Positions 1-5,509 of a DNA stretch of 5,943 nucleotides are shown piece by piece (position 1 is the first letter of the stretch; each line of letters begins with the position of its first letter). The stretch is taken from the NCBI GenBank assembly GCA_023427705.1, contig JAEZAL010000351.1, positions 1-5,943 of the forward strand, read 5' to 3'. The position numbers and the translations under genes are program-made. Under the pieces are notes generated by a model that saw nothing but the letters and a program-made list of their open reading frames with translations, made no database searches and was not told the origin of the DNA. This DNA comes from Bacillota bacterium (lineage in GTDB: Bacteria > Bacillota > Clostridia > Clostridiales > Clostridiaceae).

Positions 1-523
1 AACCTATAAAGGACATGGAACTGATAGAGCATTAGTTGCAGGGATAATGGGAATGGAACCTTCAGATGAAAGACTTAGAGACTCACTTGAAATTGCAAAG
101 GAAAAGGGAATAAAGATTACTTTTAAAGATGTAGATTTAGGTGATTATCATCCTAATACAGTTAAATTTTTAATGAAGCTAAAAAATGGCAAAGAGTGTG
201 AAGTTATAGGTTCATCAATTGGTGGTGGAAACATTGAAATAAATGAAATTAACGGAAATGAAGTTAAGTTTACTGGCGCATATTCTACTATAATAACTTC
301 TCATAAAGATATTCCAGGAACTGTAGCAAAGGTTACTAATATTTTATATGATAGCAAAGTTAATATAGCCTTTTTAACATTAGGAAGAAGTCAAAAAGGA
401 AAAGATGCAACTATGACTTTTGAAGTAGATAGTAAAATTTCTGAAGACTTAATTGAAGAAATAAAAAAGGTAGATGGAATTAAAAAAGTAATACTTATTA
501 ATAAGATTGAGGACGGTGAGTAG
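1..523 (+). CDS. sdaAB: L-serine dehydratase, iron-sulphur-dependent, beta subunit (5' end missing)
   Basis: Beta subunit of the two-subunit L-serine ammonia-lyase, which with SdaAA converts L-serine to pyruvate and ammonia in the cytoplasm. The reading frame is open from base 2, so the ATG at 47 is internal and not the start. The residues before it include GHGTDRALVAG, a conserved stretch of the serine dehydratase beta domain, followed by MGMEPSDERL. About 173 residues are present. The family is usually about 220 long, so roughly 50 N-terminal residues lie outside the window. The C-terminal part, from about base 290, is an ACT domain (SHKDIPGTVAKVTNILYDSK, then NIAFLTLGR), the fold that often senses amino acids. 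The gene ends in TAG at 521-523 and overlaps the start of sdaAA, so the two are one operon and probably translationally coupled. The family call is very secure. The promoter is outside the window. Confidence 0.95.
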   Translation, partial: TYKGHGTDRALVAGIMGMEPSDERLRDSLEIAKEKGIKITFKDVDLGDYHPNTVKFLMKLKNGKECEVIGSSIGGGNIEINEINGNEVKFTGAYSTIITSHKDIPGTVAKVTNILYDSKVNIAFLTLGRSQKGKDATMTFEVDSKISEDLIEEIKKVDGIKKVILINKIEDGE

Positions 524-1406
524 TTTGGATATAGCAAGATCTGGAGAAGAGCTTATTAAAATATGTGAAGAAAATTCTATTTCTTTAAGTGAATACGCTA
601 TTAGAAGAGAAATGGAAGATAGAGACGTATCAAGAGAAGTAGTCTTAGAAAAGATGAAAAAAACACTAGATGCAATGAGAAGTGGAGCAACAGAAGCGAG
701 GGAAAAGGAAGTATATTCAGTAAGTGGTCTTATTGGTGGAGATGCATATAAGCTTCAAGAGTACTTAAAAAAGGGAAAAACATTAACTGGAGATACTATG
801 GTTTTAGCTATGGCAATGGCTTTATCATCATCTGAAGTAAATGCATCTATGGGAAGAATAGTAGCTTGTCCAACGGCAGGTTCTTGTGGAATACTTCCAG
901 CAGTTATATTAACAGCTGGAGAAAAGCTTGGGAAAAGTGATGATGAATTAATAATGGCATTATTTGCTTCAGCAGCAGTAGGTATGATAATTGGAAGAAA
1001 TGCTACTTTTGCGGGAGCAGAAGGAGGATGCCAAGCAGAATGTGGCTCTGCAGCAGCAATGGCTTCAGCAGCAGTTGTTGAAATGATGGGTGGAACACCT
1101 AAGATGTCTTTAGATGCAGGTGCAATAGTATTTAAAAATATTTTAGGTTTAGTTTGTGATCCAGTAGCAGGCTTAGTTGAGATTCCATGTGCAAAAAGAA
1201 ATTCATCAGGAGCTATAAGTGCATTATGCACAGCAGATTTAGTAATGGCAGGTGTAGAATCAAAAATACCATTTGATGATGCATTATCAGCAATGTATAA
1301 GGTAGGAAGAAGCCTTCCACCAACATTAAGAGAAACAGCCCTTGGCGGAGTTGCAGTAACTAAAGCAGGACTAGAACTTAGAAAAAAAGTATTCGGAGAT
1401 AATTAA
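516..1406 (+). CDS. sdaAA: L-serine dehydratase, iron-sulphur-dependent, alpha subunit
   Basis: Catalytic subunit carrying the [4Fe-4S] cluster of L-serine ammonia-lyase (serine to pyruvate plus ammonia). With the GTG start the protein has 296 residues, normal for the separate alpha subunit. The conserved PTAGSCG motif is at residues 119-125. Three cysteines, C172 (GGCQAECG), C214 (LVCDPVAG) and C225 (IPCAKRN), have spacings of 42 and 11. From memory these match the cluster ligands of the characterised Legionella enzyme, so they are the likely cluster ligands here. The start is uncertain. There is no ATG. The candidates are TTG 507, GTG 516 and TTG 525. GTG 516 overlaps the sdaAB stop by 8 bases, a common coupled arrangement, but the GAGGA at 509-513 is too close to it and better spaced for TTG 525. 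The N-terminus may therefore shift by three residues either way. A hairpin terminator follows about 70 bases downstream. Confidence 0.95.
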   Translation: MSSLDIARSGEELIKICEENSISLSEYAIRREMEDRDVSREVVLEKMKKTLDAMRSGATEAREKEVYSVSGLIGGDAYKLQEYLKKGKTLTGDTMVLAMAMALSSSEVNASMGRIVACPTAGSCGILPAVILTAGEKLGKSDDELIMALFASAAVGMIIGRNATFAGAEGGCQAECGSAAAMASAAVVEMMGGTPKMSLDAGAIVFKNILGLVCDPVAGLVEIPCAKRNSSGAISALCTADLVMAGVESKIPFDDALSAMYKVGRSLPPTLRETALGGVAVTKAGLELRKKVFGDN

Positions 1407-1478
1407 TAAGTAATAGTTGAAGTAGTTTTACTGCGTAAAATAAAAAATATAAAAGTGTTTACATAATATATAAATTAA

Positions 1479-1510
1479 AAAGTCCAGCGATAATCGCTGG
1501 GCTTTAGTTA
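1479..1510. terminator. Bidirectional intrinsic terminator between sdaAA and the GNAT gene
   Basis: A 12-bp stem (1479-1490 with 1494-1505; core CCAGCGA/TCGCTGG, one T-G pair) closes a TAA loop. On the minus strand the stem runs into CTTTTTAATTT, a good U-tract. On the plus strand the tract is CTTTAGTTATT, weaker, with more T-rich sequence at 1515-1525. It lies between two convergent genes, so it probably serves both and works better for the minus-strand one. Confidence 0.8.
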
Positions 1511-1524
1511 TTAGCATTTTTATT

Positions 1525-1977
1525 TTATAAAGATATAGAGTATATACGAGAACTATCTCCCCATGGATGATATCCTATACTAATATATTTAAATCCGTAT
1601 TTTTCGTAATAGCCTATGTGATCAGTGCATAGGTATAAGTTAGAAAATCCACTTTCTTTAGCATCTTGTTTTGCTTGTTCTAGTAGAAGAGAACCATATT
1701 CCTTTCCTCTAAAATCTTCATCAATGTATAAAGCACAAACCCAAGGATATAAATCCATACGGCTAATAAAATCATTTGTAATAAGACCTGCACAACCAAT
1801 TATTTTATTATTTTCAACAAGTAAATACCATTGTGGCAATGGATTAGAAGTAGTAATACAATTTCTTATGCAATCATCATATACATTCATACTATTTTCA
1901 GATGCCCATTTACTTTGAAAGTATTTAATTGCTTCATTTGTATATTCTGGCGATTTTTTTACTGATATAATTTCCAT
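1525..1977 (-). CDS. GNAT-family N-acetyltransferase, substrate unknown
   Basis: A 150-residue cytoplasmic protein with the Gcn5-related acetyltransferase fold, which transfers an acetyl group from acetyl-CoA to an amine. Visible landmarks are WYLLVENNKIIGCAGL (residues 50-65, strands 2-3), ALYIDEDFRGKEYGSLLLEQA (82-102, strand 4 and the pyrophosphate-binding loop) and GYYEKYGFKYI (122-132, motif B). The loop reads R-G-K-E-Y-G, so the first glycine of the usual R-x-x-G-x-G/A is Glu; this is tolerated in some family members. The N-terminal PEYTNEAIKYFQSKW is typical of a Firmicutes GNAT subgroup without an assigned substrate. I chose ATG 1977 because the upstream GTG at 1986 would have its AGAAAG only two bases away, while GATGTGA sits about five bases before ATG 1977. 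It lies downstream of arr on the same strand, and read-through from arr is possible. An antibiotic target cannot be claimed. Confidence 0.88.
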   Translation of the reverse strand: MEIISVKKSPEYTNEAIKYFQSKWASENSMNVYDDCIRNCITTSNPLPQWYLLVENNKIIGCAGLITNDFISRMDLYPWVCALYIDEDFRGKEYGSLLLEQAKQDAKESGFSNLYLCTDHIGYYEKYGFKYISIGYHPWGDSSRIYSISL

Positions 1978-2070
1978 ATCATTCACATCTTTCTATTATA
2001 AATATATTTATACATAATATTATATTAATTTTTATGATAAATAAACTAGGTTCATTGTAGATTACAAATA

Positions 2071-2089
2071 TAAAACTTAATTAGTTTTA
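2071..2089 (-). terminator. Weak AT-rich hairpin at the end of arr, possible terminator
   Basis: The 7-bp arms TAAAACT (2071-2077) and AGTTTTA (2083-2089) overlap the arr stop codon. On the minus strand they are followed by a short T-rich run (GTTTTATATTTG). The stem has a single G-C pair, so it may leak or be fortuitous, leaving arr and the GNAT gene partly co-transcribed. Confidence 0.3.
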
Positions 2090-2515
2090 CTGATTAATAG
2101 CTTCGATTCCTTGTTCTTTAAGTTTACGTAAATTATCCTTCATACCTTTAAGCATTTCTGGTGAATGCCCTTTCCATTCACTTATTTCTCCAATTACTTT
2201 TAATGGGTAGCTAGTACGATAAGAACGAGTTGGATTACCTGGGAATTTTTTATCAGTCAAATTAGGATCATCTTCAAACTCACCAGTAGGTTCAACAATA
2301 TATATTTTTTCATCATTATCACCAAGTGCTAATTCTGCACCCCAAATAGCTGCATCTAATGTTGCTGTCATATAAACAAAATTAGCTTTTTTACCTTCAC
2401 CATAATTAGAAGAAAATCCAGGTTTAATTAAATCACCGATTATAAGATTAGCTTTAGTTCCGTGATAAAAAGGCCCTTTATCTAAAGTTTTATCAGCTTT
2501 ACTTTCAATACTCAT
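2087..2515 (-). CDS. arr: NAD+:rifamycin ADP-ribosyltransferase (Arr)
   Basis: Arr enzymes inactivate rifampicin and related ansamycins by moving ADP-ribose from NAD+ onto the antibiotic's C23 hydroxyl. The 142-residue length matches the family (about 140-150). The signature parts are present in order: GPFYHGTKANL (14-24), NFVYMTATLDAAIWGAELA (45-63), KIYIVEPTGEFEDDPNLTDKKFPGNP (70-95) and TSYPLKVIGEISEW near the C-terminus. H18, Y48 and D83 line up, offset by one, with His19, Tyr49 and Asp84, which I recall as the key residues of the mycobacterial enzyme, so it is predicted to be active. The ATG is preceded by GGTGAT five bases upstream, a good match to the 16S rRNA 3' end, with AAGG further up. 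No integron, transposase or attachment site is near, so it looks like a resident gene rather than cassette-borne. A long dyad sits in its leader. The family call is strong; actual resistance is inferred. Confidence 0.93.
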   Translation of the reverse strand: MSIESKADKTLDKGPFYHGTKANLIIGDLIKPGFSSNYGEGKKANFVYMTATLDAAIWGAELALGDNDEKIYIVEPTGEFEDDPNLTDKKFPGNPTRSYRTSYPLKVIGEISEWKGHSPEMLKGMKDNLRKLKEQGIEAINQ

Positions 2516-2540
2516 ATAATATCACCATTTCCTTTTTTTT

Positions 2541-2573
2541 ACTATAGTCATATTATCGTAATATAAATATAGT
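2541..2573 (-). promoter_or_regulatory. 33-bp imperfect dyad in the arr promoter/leader, candidate operator
   Basis: Four 6-base blocks are arranged symmetrically about base 2557: ACTATA (2541-2546) pairs with TATAGT (2568-2573), and ATATTA (2550-2555) pairs with TAATAT (2559-2564), separated by three-base spacers. Thirteen of 16 possible pairs match. Read on the minus strand it contains -10-like hexamers (GATAAT at 2558-2553, TATAGT at 2546-2541) and ends about 25 bases before the arr ATG. I could not find a convincing -35. It could be a repressor site over the promoter, an mRNA hairpin, or chance in very AT-rich DNA. Confidence 0.35.
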
Positions 2574-2644
2574 AATAATTACAGACTTATATTTTAATTT
2601 TATAAATGTTATAATTAAAATAGATAGATATTTTAAAGCAAATA

Positions 2645-2680
2645 AAAAGCACTCCATTCATCAAGAATAGTGGTGCTTTT
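2645..2680 (-). terminator. Intrinsic terminator of the hxlR-family gene
   Basis: The outer 8-bp arms AAAAGCAC (2645-2652) and GTGCTTTT (2673-2680) enclose an imperfect inner stem (ATTC/GAAT) with mismatches and a bulge. Read on the minus strand, the stem is followed by TTTTTATTTG. It lies about 45 bases past the stop of the minus-strand regulator and upstream of arr, so it separates the two transcription units. Confidence 0.75.
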
Positions 2681-2725
2681 AAATTTATTCATACTTTAAT
2701 TAATTCCATAATTATTTCCGAAATT

Positions 2726-3109
2726 CTAAATTTTACATTCTACATTATTCATTTCTTCTATGTATTCTTCACCATAATCATGCATAGCTTCTAAGACTGG
2801 AATAATTTTGGTGCCTATTTCGGTTAATCCATATTCTACCTTAGGTGGAATTACAGGATAAACCTTTCTATAAATTAAACTATCTTCTTCTAAGCTTCTA
2901 AGTTGATTTGTTAACATTTTTTGTGTAACATTTGGCAAGCTTCTTTTTATATCACTAAATCTTAATGGACCATTAACTAGATACCAAAGAATTAGTATTT
3001 TCCACTTTCCTGAAAGAATCCTATGAACTAGAATCATTGGACAAATCTCATGATTATCTTCATTATTATTTATATTACAATCTTTATGATCTATTATAAA
3101 TTTCTCCAT
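2726..3109 (-). CDS. HxlR-family winged helix-turn-helix transcriptional regulator
   Basis: A 127-residue DNA-binding protein of the HxlR/YodB/HypR family. The core runs CPMILVHRILSGKWKILILWYL (23-44), GPLRFSDIKRSLPNVTQKMLTNQLRSLEEDSLI (47-79; recognition helix about 62-74), then the wing YPVIPPKVEYGLTEIGTKIIPVLEAM (84-109). C23 sits where this family keeps its redox-sensing cysteine (Cys6 in YodB, Cys14 in HypR). C11 and the C-terminal C125 could be disulphide partners. AAGGAG six bases before the ATG fixes the start. It is transcribed away from the azoreductase gene, the usual layout for a local regulator. By analogy with YodB and azoR1 in Bacillus it probably represses the reductase and itself until electrophiles, quinones or diamide oxidise or alkylate C23. 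The family is certain; the target and inducer are inferred. Confidence 0.93.
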   Translation of the reverse strand: MEKFIIDHKDCNINNNEDNHEICPMILVHRILSGKWKILILWYLVNGPLRFSDIKRSLPNVTQKMLTNQLRSLEEDSLIYRKVYPVIPPKVEYGLTEIGTKIIPVLEAMHDYGEEYIEEMNNVECKI

Positions 3110-3132
3110 ACCCTTCTCCTTATAAAAAATAA

Positions 3133-3167
3133 ATACTTAAATGATAATAAGTATCAATTTGTATACT
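3133..3167. promoter_or_regulatory. Candidate operator: spaced ATACT/AGTAT half-sites for the HxlR-type regulator
   Basis: ATACTTA (3133-3139) and TAAGTAT (3148-3154) form a 22-bp dyad with an 8-base spacer. The second half-site is reused: AGTAT (3150-3154) pairs with ATACT (3163-3167), again across eight bases. This gives three related half-sites in 35 bp. The second dyad covers the proposed -10 of the regulator gene and the first lies at or just after its predicted start of transcription, which fits autorepression. This is seen directly; binding is inferred. Confidence 0.45.
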
Positions 3168-3187
3168 ATGTGTAAAAAAAGTGTCTA
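3160..3187 (-). promoter_or_regulatory. Predicted sigma-A promoter of the hxlR-family gene
   Basis: On the minus strand TAGACA (3187-3182, 5 of 6 to TTGACA) is followed after 16 bases by TATACA (3165-3160, 4 of 6 to TATAAT). Predicted start of transcription is near 3153, giving a leader of about 45 bases. The region is AT-rich, so other hexamers are possible. Confidence 0.4.
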
Positions 3188-3188
3188 C

Positions 3189-3217
3189 TTGTAAATTGAT
3201 AAATTTTAAACTATGAT
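3189..3217 (+). promoter_or_regulatory. Predicted sigma-A promoter of the azoreductase gene
   Basis: TTGTAA (3189-3194, 4 of 6 to TTGACA), a 17-base spacer and TATGAT (3212-3217, 5 of 6 to TATAAT) predict a start near 3224 and a leader of about 50 bases. Its -35 lies one base from the proposed -35 of the divergent regulator gene, so one bound repressor could affect both. A second -35-like TTGATA at 3196 lacks a well-placed -10. Confidence 0.45.
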
Positions 3218-3274
3218 TTAATTATATTATAACAAATAGATACATGTTACAAAAGTGTACAATGGAGGAAAAAT

Positions 3275-3880
3275 ATGAAAAAAGTACTATATATTAAAGC
3301 AAATATTAAGCCGGAAGGACAATCAAGAACATTTCAAGTAGCAGATGGTTTTATCGAAGAGTACAAAAGATTAAACCCAGAAGACGAAGTGATAACATTA
3401 GATTTATATAAGGAAAATATAGATTTCTTAAGAGCAGAAGATTTAGGAGCAGTTTTTGGAGAAAAGACTGAAGAAAGTAAAAATCATCCTATATTAAAAT
3501 ATGCTTATCAAATGGCAGAAGTTGATAAGATTGTTATAGCAACTCCAATGTGGAATTTAGCAGTACCAGCTATTGTTAAAGCATACTTTGATTATGTAAG
3601 TGTTACAGGAATAACATTTAAATATACAGCAGAAGGCCCAGTTGGAACTTGTAAGGCTACTAATGCATTAATAGTTTCTGGAAGAGGTGGAAACTATTCA
3701 AGTGGATATGCTGCAGAATTAGAAATGGGAGAAAGATATTTAAGAGCAATTCTTTCATTCTTTGGAGTTAAGGATATTAAGAGTTTAGCAGCTGAAAATC
3801 TTGATGTTTTTGGAATGGATGTTGAAAAGATTATTTCAGATAATATTGAAGAAGCTAAGAAAATCGCAAAAGATTTTTAA
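3275..3880 (+). CDS. azoR: FMN-dependent NADH-azoreductase / NAD(P)H:quinone oxidoreductase
   Basis: A 201-residue flavodoxin-fold reductase. Family members use NADH and bound FMN to reduce quinones by two electrons and to cleave azo bonds, limiting redox cycling. The phosphate-binding loop contains GQSRTF (15-20). PMWNLAVPAIVKAYFDYV (91-108) is the FMN-contact and helix segment equivalent to MYNF...LKNYFD in E. coli AzoR. TGITFKYTAEGPVG (111-124) and SGRGGNYSSG (135-144) are the other conserved flavin-side motifs. Length matches the family (about 200). The start is clear: GGAGG at 3264-3268, six bases before ATG. The gene faces away from an HxlR-family regulator across 165 bp, which strongly suggests inducible expression by quinone-like or disulphide stress. 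No strong terminator separates it from the DUF1540 gene 86 bases downstream, so some co-transcription is possible. Natural substrate unknown. Confidence 0.93.
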   Translation: MKKVLYIKANIKPEGQSRTFQVADGFIEEYKRLNPEDEVITLDLYKENIDFLRAEDLGAVFGEKTEESKNHPILKYAYQMAEVDKIVIATPMWNLAVPAIVKAYFDYVSVTGITFKYTAEGPVGTCKATNALIVSGRGGNYSSGYAAELEMGERYLRAILSFFGVKDIKSLAAENLDVFGMDVEKIISDNIEEAKKIAKDF

Positions 3881-3966
3881 TGGATAAATATAACATTTAG
3901 TGAAAAACATCTTATGAATAGTATATGTTTTAACGCAAATACTAAAATCGTAAGGTGGTGAGTATA

Positions 3967-4122
3967 ATGGATAAAAATCCGAGCATAAAATGTTCAGTAG
4001 AACAATGTAAGTATAATAATCAAGAAAAATATTGTACATTATCAATGATTCAAGTTGGAACTCACGAAGAGCATCCAAAACAAGTAGAATGTACAGATTG
4101 TAATTCCTTTGAATTAAGATAA
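3967..4122 (+). CDS. DUF1540 family small cysteine-rich protein
   Basis: A 51-residue protein of unknown function found widely in clostridia and other Firmicutes. It has the family pattern: IKCSVEQCKYN (7-17), YCTLSMIQVGTH (22-33) and ECTDCNSFEL (41-50). Five cysteines (C9, C14, C23, C42, C45) plus H33 and H36 could bind a metal such as zinc, but this is inference. No signal peptide or membrane segment is visible. The start is well supported by AAGGTGGTG at 3952-3960, six bases before the ATG, an almost ideal Shine-Dalgarno match. A strong terminator follows 12 bases after the stop. The 86-base gap to the azoreductase holds only a weak hairpin (AAAACAT 3904-3910 with ATGTTTT 3925-3931) and no clear promoter, so it may be read from the azoreductase promoter. 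Family membership is recognised from memory of the motif spacing. Confidence 0.88.
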   Translation: MDKNPSIKCSVEQCKYNNQEKYCTLSMIQVGTHEEHPKQVECTDCNSFELR

Positions 4123-4134
4123 TTAAATAATAAG

Positions 4135-4176
4135 AAAAGAAATGAGAAGTTTTTTAACTTCTCATTTCTTTTTTTT
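4135..4176 (+). terminator. Strong intrinsic terminator after the DUF1540 gene
   Basis: A perfect 17-bp stem (4135-4151 with 4156-4172) closes a TTTT loop and runs into more T residues up to 4176. It ends the azoreductase/DUF1540 region and insulates the channel gene downstream. Confidence 0.9.
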
Positions 4177-4235
4177 GTTTATATAAAAATAATATAGCTT
4201 TAAATTATATGTAATAAAAATAAGTATGGATAAAA

Positions 4236-4241
4236 TATAAT
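4236..4241 (+). promoter_or_regulatory. Possible -10 element of the mscS-family gene
   Basis: A perfect TATAAT at 4236-4241 lies about 58 bases before the channel's ATG and after the preceding terminator. The best 16-18-base upstream hexamers (for example AATAAA) do not resemble TTGACA and no TGn extension is present, so the call is tentative. Apart from this, 4177-4298 holds only AT-rich sequence. Confidence 0.3.
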
Positions 4242-4298
4242 AAAAAACTAAGAATAATAAGTAAGTCTAAAAAAATATAAAAATCCATAGGAGTAGAT

Positions 4299-5429
4299 AT
4301 GGAACAAATAGAGGATATTATAATAGCTTTATTAAAAATAAGTATAAGTAAATATATAGTAGCATTAATCGTTATAATGATATCGTTATTTATAAATAAG
4401 TTTATTATAAATAAGATATTTGATTATGCAATTAAATTAGTAGAAAAAACAAAAAATTATGCAGATGATAGTTTAGTTAGAGCTTTAGAAAAACCTACAA
4501 AATTATATATAACTTTATATAGTGTATATATTTCCTTAAGAATTATAGACTTTGATGGGATAAAGGTAAACTCCATTACTAGTGATAGATTAAAAAAAAT
4601 ATTTATAATTATAGTTATATGCTATTTTTTTTATAACCTTACTTTAGAGAATTCTTTTTTGTATAAAAAAATAAAGAAAAATAATATAGTATTTCCATTT
4701 ATATCTATAATAATAAGATTAGTTATAGTGGTTATTGGAATAAGTTGTATTGCTAAAGAATTTGGATTTACAGGATTTATAACTGGACTGGGGATAAGTG
4801 GAATAGCTTTTGCATTAATGGCTCAAGATACATTTTCAAATCTTTTTGGAGGAATAATTATAGTATTGGACAGACCATTTGCAATAGGAGATTGGATACA
4901 AACATCTGAAATAGAAGGTATAGTTGAAGAAATAACTTTTAGAAGTACAAGAATAAGAACATTTTCTATGGCAATTGCAACTGTACCAAATTCAAAACTT
5001 GCTAATGAAAATATTATTAATTGGAGTCAAAGAAAATTAAGAAGAGTACATTTTAAATTTACTATTAGATTTGAAACACCTGTTGAAAAAATAAAGATTA
5101 CTCTTGAAAAAATAAAAGAAATGCTTAATAGCCATGAAAAGATAGATAAAGAATTAATAATTGTCAGTTTTAATGAATTATCTACCTACGGCTTTGGAGT
5201 TTTTATATATTTTTATACTAATGAATTAATATATCAAATGTATGAAGCTTTAAAACAAGAGATAAATATAGAAATACTAAGAATATTAAAAGAAGAAGAA
5301 GTAGAACTGGTATTTTTTAATTTTAATTTTTCACCTTCAAATATGCAGAAGGATTTTAATTGTGAAGTAAATTGTTCAGAATTAGAATCTATAAGAAATA
5401 TAACCGAAGAAGAAAGAGGAAACAAGTAA
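4299..5429 (+). CDS. MscS-family small-conductance mechanosensitive ion channel
   Basis: A 376-residue inner-membrane channel that opens when membrane tension rises and lets solutes out during sudden osmotic downshift. I see about five hydrophobic segments: residues 16-38, 67-83, 100-118, 129-151 and the pore helix around 157-190. E. coli MscS has three, so this has the extra N-terminal helices seen in YnaI-like homologues. The pore helix and following strand carry the hallmark sequence: GFITGLGISGIAFALMAQ (159-176), then DTFSNLFGGIIIVLDRPFAIGDWI (177-200). The beta domain follows with GIVEEITFRSTRIRT (207-221) and VPNSKLANENIINWS (229-243). The rest is the cytoplasmic alpha/beta cage, ending in a short charged tail with two cysteines (C355, C359). 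AGGAG lies five bases before the ATG. A hairpin overlaps the stop and a terminator follows. The family is certain; gating and ion preference cannot be read. Confidence 0.95.
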   Translation: MEQIEDIIIALLKISISKYIVALIVIMISLFINKFIINKIFDYAIKLVEKTKNYADDSLVRALEKPTKLYITLYSVYISLRIIDFDGIKVNSITSDRLKKIFIIIVICYFFYNLTLENSFLYKKIKKNNIVFPFISIIIRLVIVVIGISCIAKEFGFTGFITGLGISGIAFALMAQDTFSNLFGGIIIVLDRPFAIGDWIQTSEIEGIVEEITFRSTRIRTFSMAIATVPNSKLANENIINWSQRKLRRVHFKFTIRFETPVEKIKITLEKIKEMLNSHEKIDKELIIVSFNELSTYGFGVFIYFYTNELIYQMYEALKQEINIEILRILKEEEVELVFFNFNFSPSNMQKDFNCEVNCSELESIRNITEEERGNK

Positions 5430-5449
5430 TGTTATCAAAGATAACATTA
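5427..5449 (+). repeat. Perfect inverted repeat starting at the mscS stop codon
   Basis: The 10-bp arms TAATGTTATC (5427-5436) and GATAACATTA (5440-5449) surround an AAA loop; the left arm begins with the TAA stop of the channel gene. No T-run follows, so it is not a classical terminator. It may be an mRNA 3'-end stabiliser, a protein-binding site or chance. Confidence 0.5.
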
Positions 5450-5509
5450 AATGAAAGAATGAAAAAATGAAGAATTAAAATGGTGATTTATACGAAGTTT
5501 AATAGTTTA

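Noticed and set aside
47..523. ATG at 47 as the start of sdaAB
   Set aside because: The same frame is open to the window edge and encodes conserved beta-subunit residues (GHGTDRALVAG) upstream, so the gene is truncated by the window.
755..1231. 158-codon open frame on the minus strand inside sdaAA
   Set aside because: Lies fully within the conserved sdaAA coding sequence; its translation is Ala/Pro/Ile-rich shadow sequence with no recognisable motif or ribosome binding site.
1426..1440. TTTTAC/GTAAAA hairpin just after sdaAA
   Set aside because: Only six mostly A-T pairs, no U-tract, and a much better hairpin lies at 1479-1505.
1625..1918. 97-codon open frame on the plus strand opposite the GNAT gene
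   Set aside because: Antisense shadow of a gene with clear acetyltransferase motifs; no Shine-Dalgarno or domain.
1995..2024. TATAAT hexamers on the minus strand upstream of the GNAT gene
   Set aside because: Two perfect -10-like hexamers exist (2000-1995 and 2024-2019), but neither has a -35-like sequence at 16-18 bases and the first leaves almost no leader; in DNA this AT-rich they are expected by chance.
3904..3931. Hairpin AAAACAT/ATGTTTT between azoR and the DUF1540 gene as a terminator
   Set aside because: Seven pairs with a 14-base loop and no U-tract beyond the stem; too weak to call, mentioned only in the DUF1540 entry.
3836..4078. 80-codon open frame on the minus strand over the end of azoR and the DUF1540 gene
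   Set aside because: It overlaps two well-supported plus-strand genes; the tyrosine- and isoleucine-rich translation is typical of antisense AT-rich DNA.
5234..5425. 63-codon open frame on the minus strand inside the mscS-family gene
   Set aside because: Antisense shadow rich in Ser, from reverse-complemented Glu codons; no ribosome binding site.
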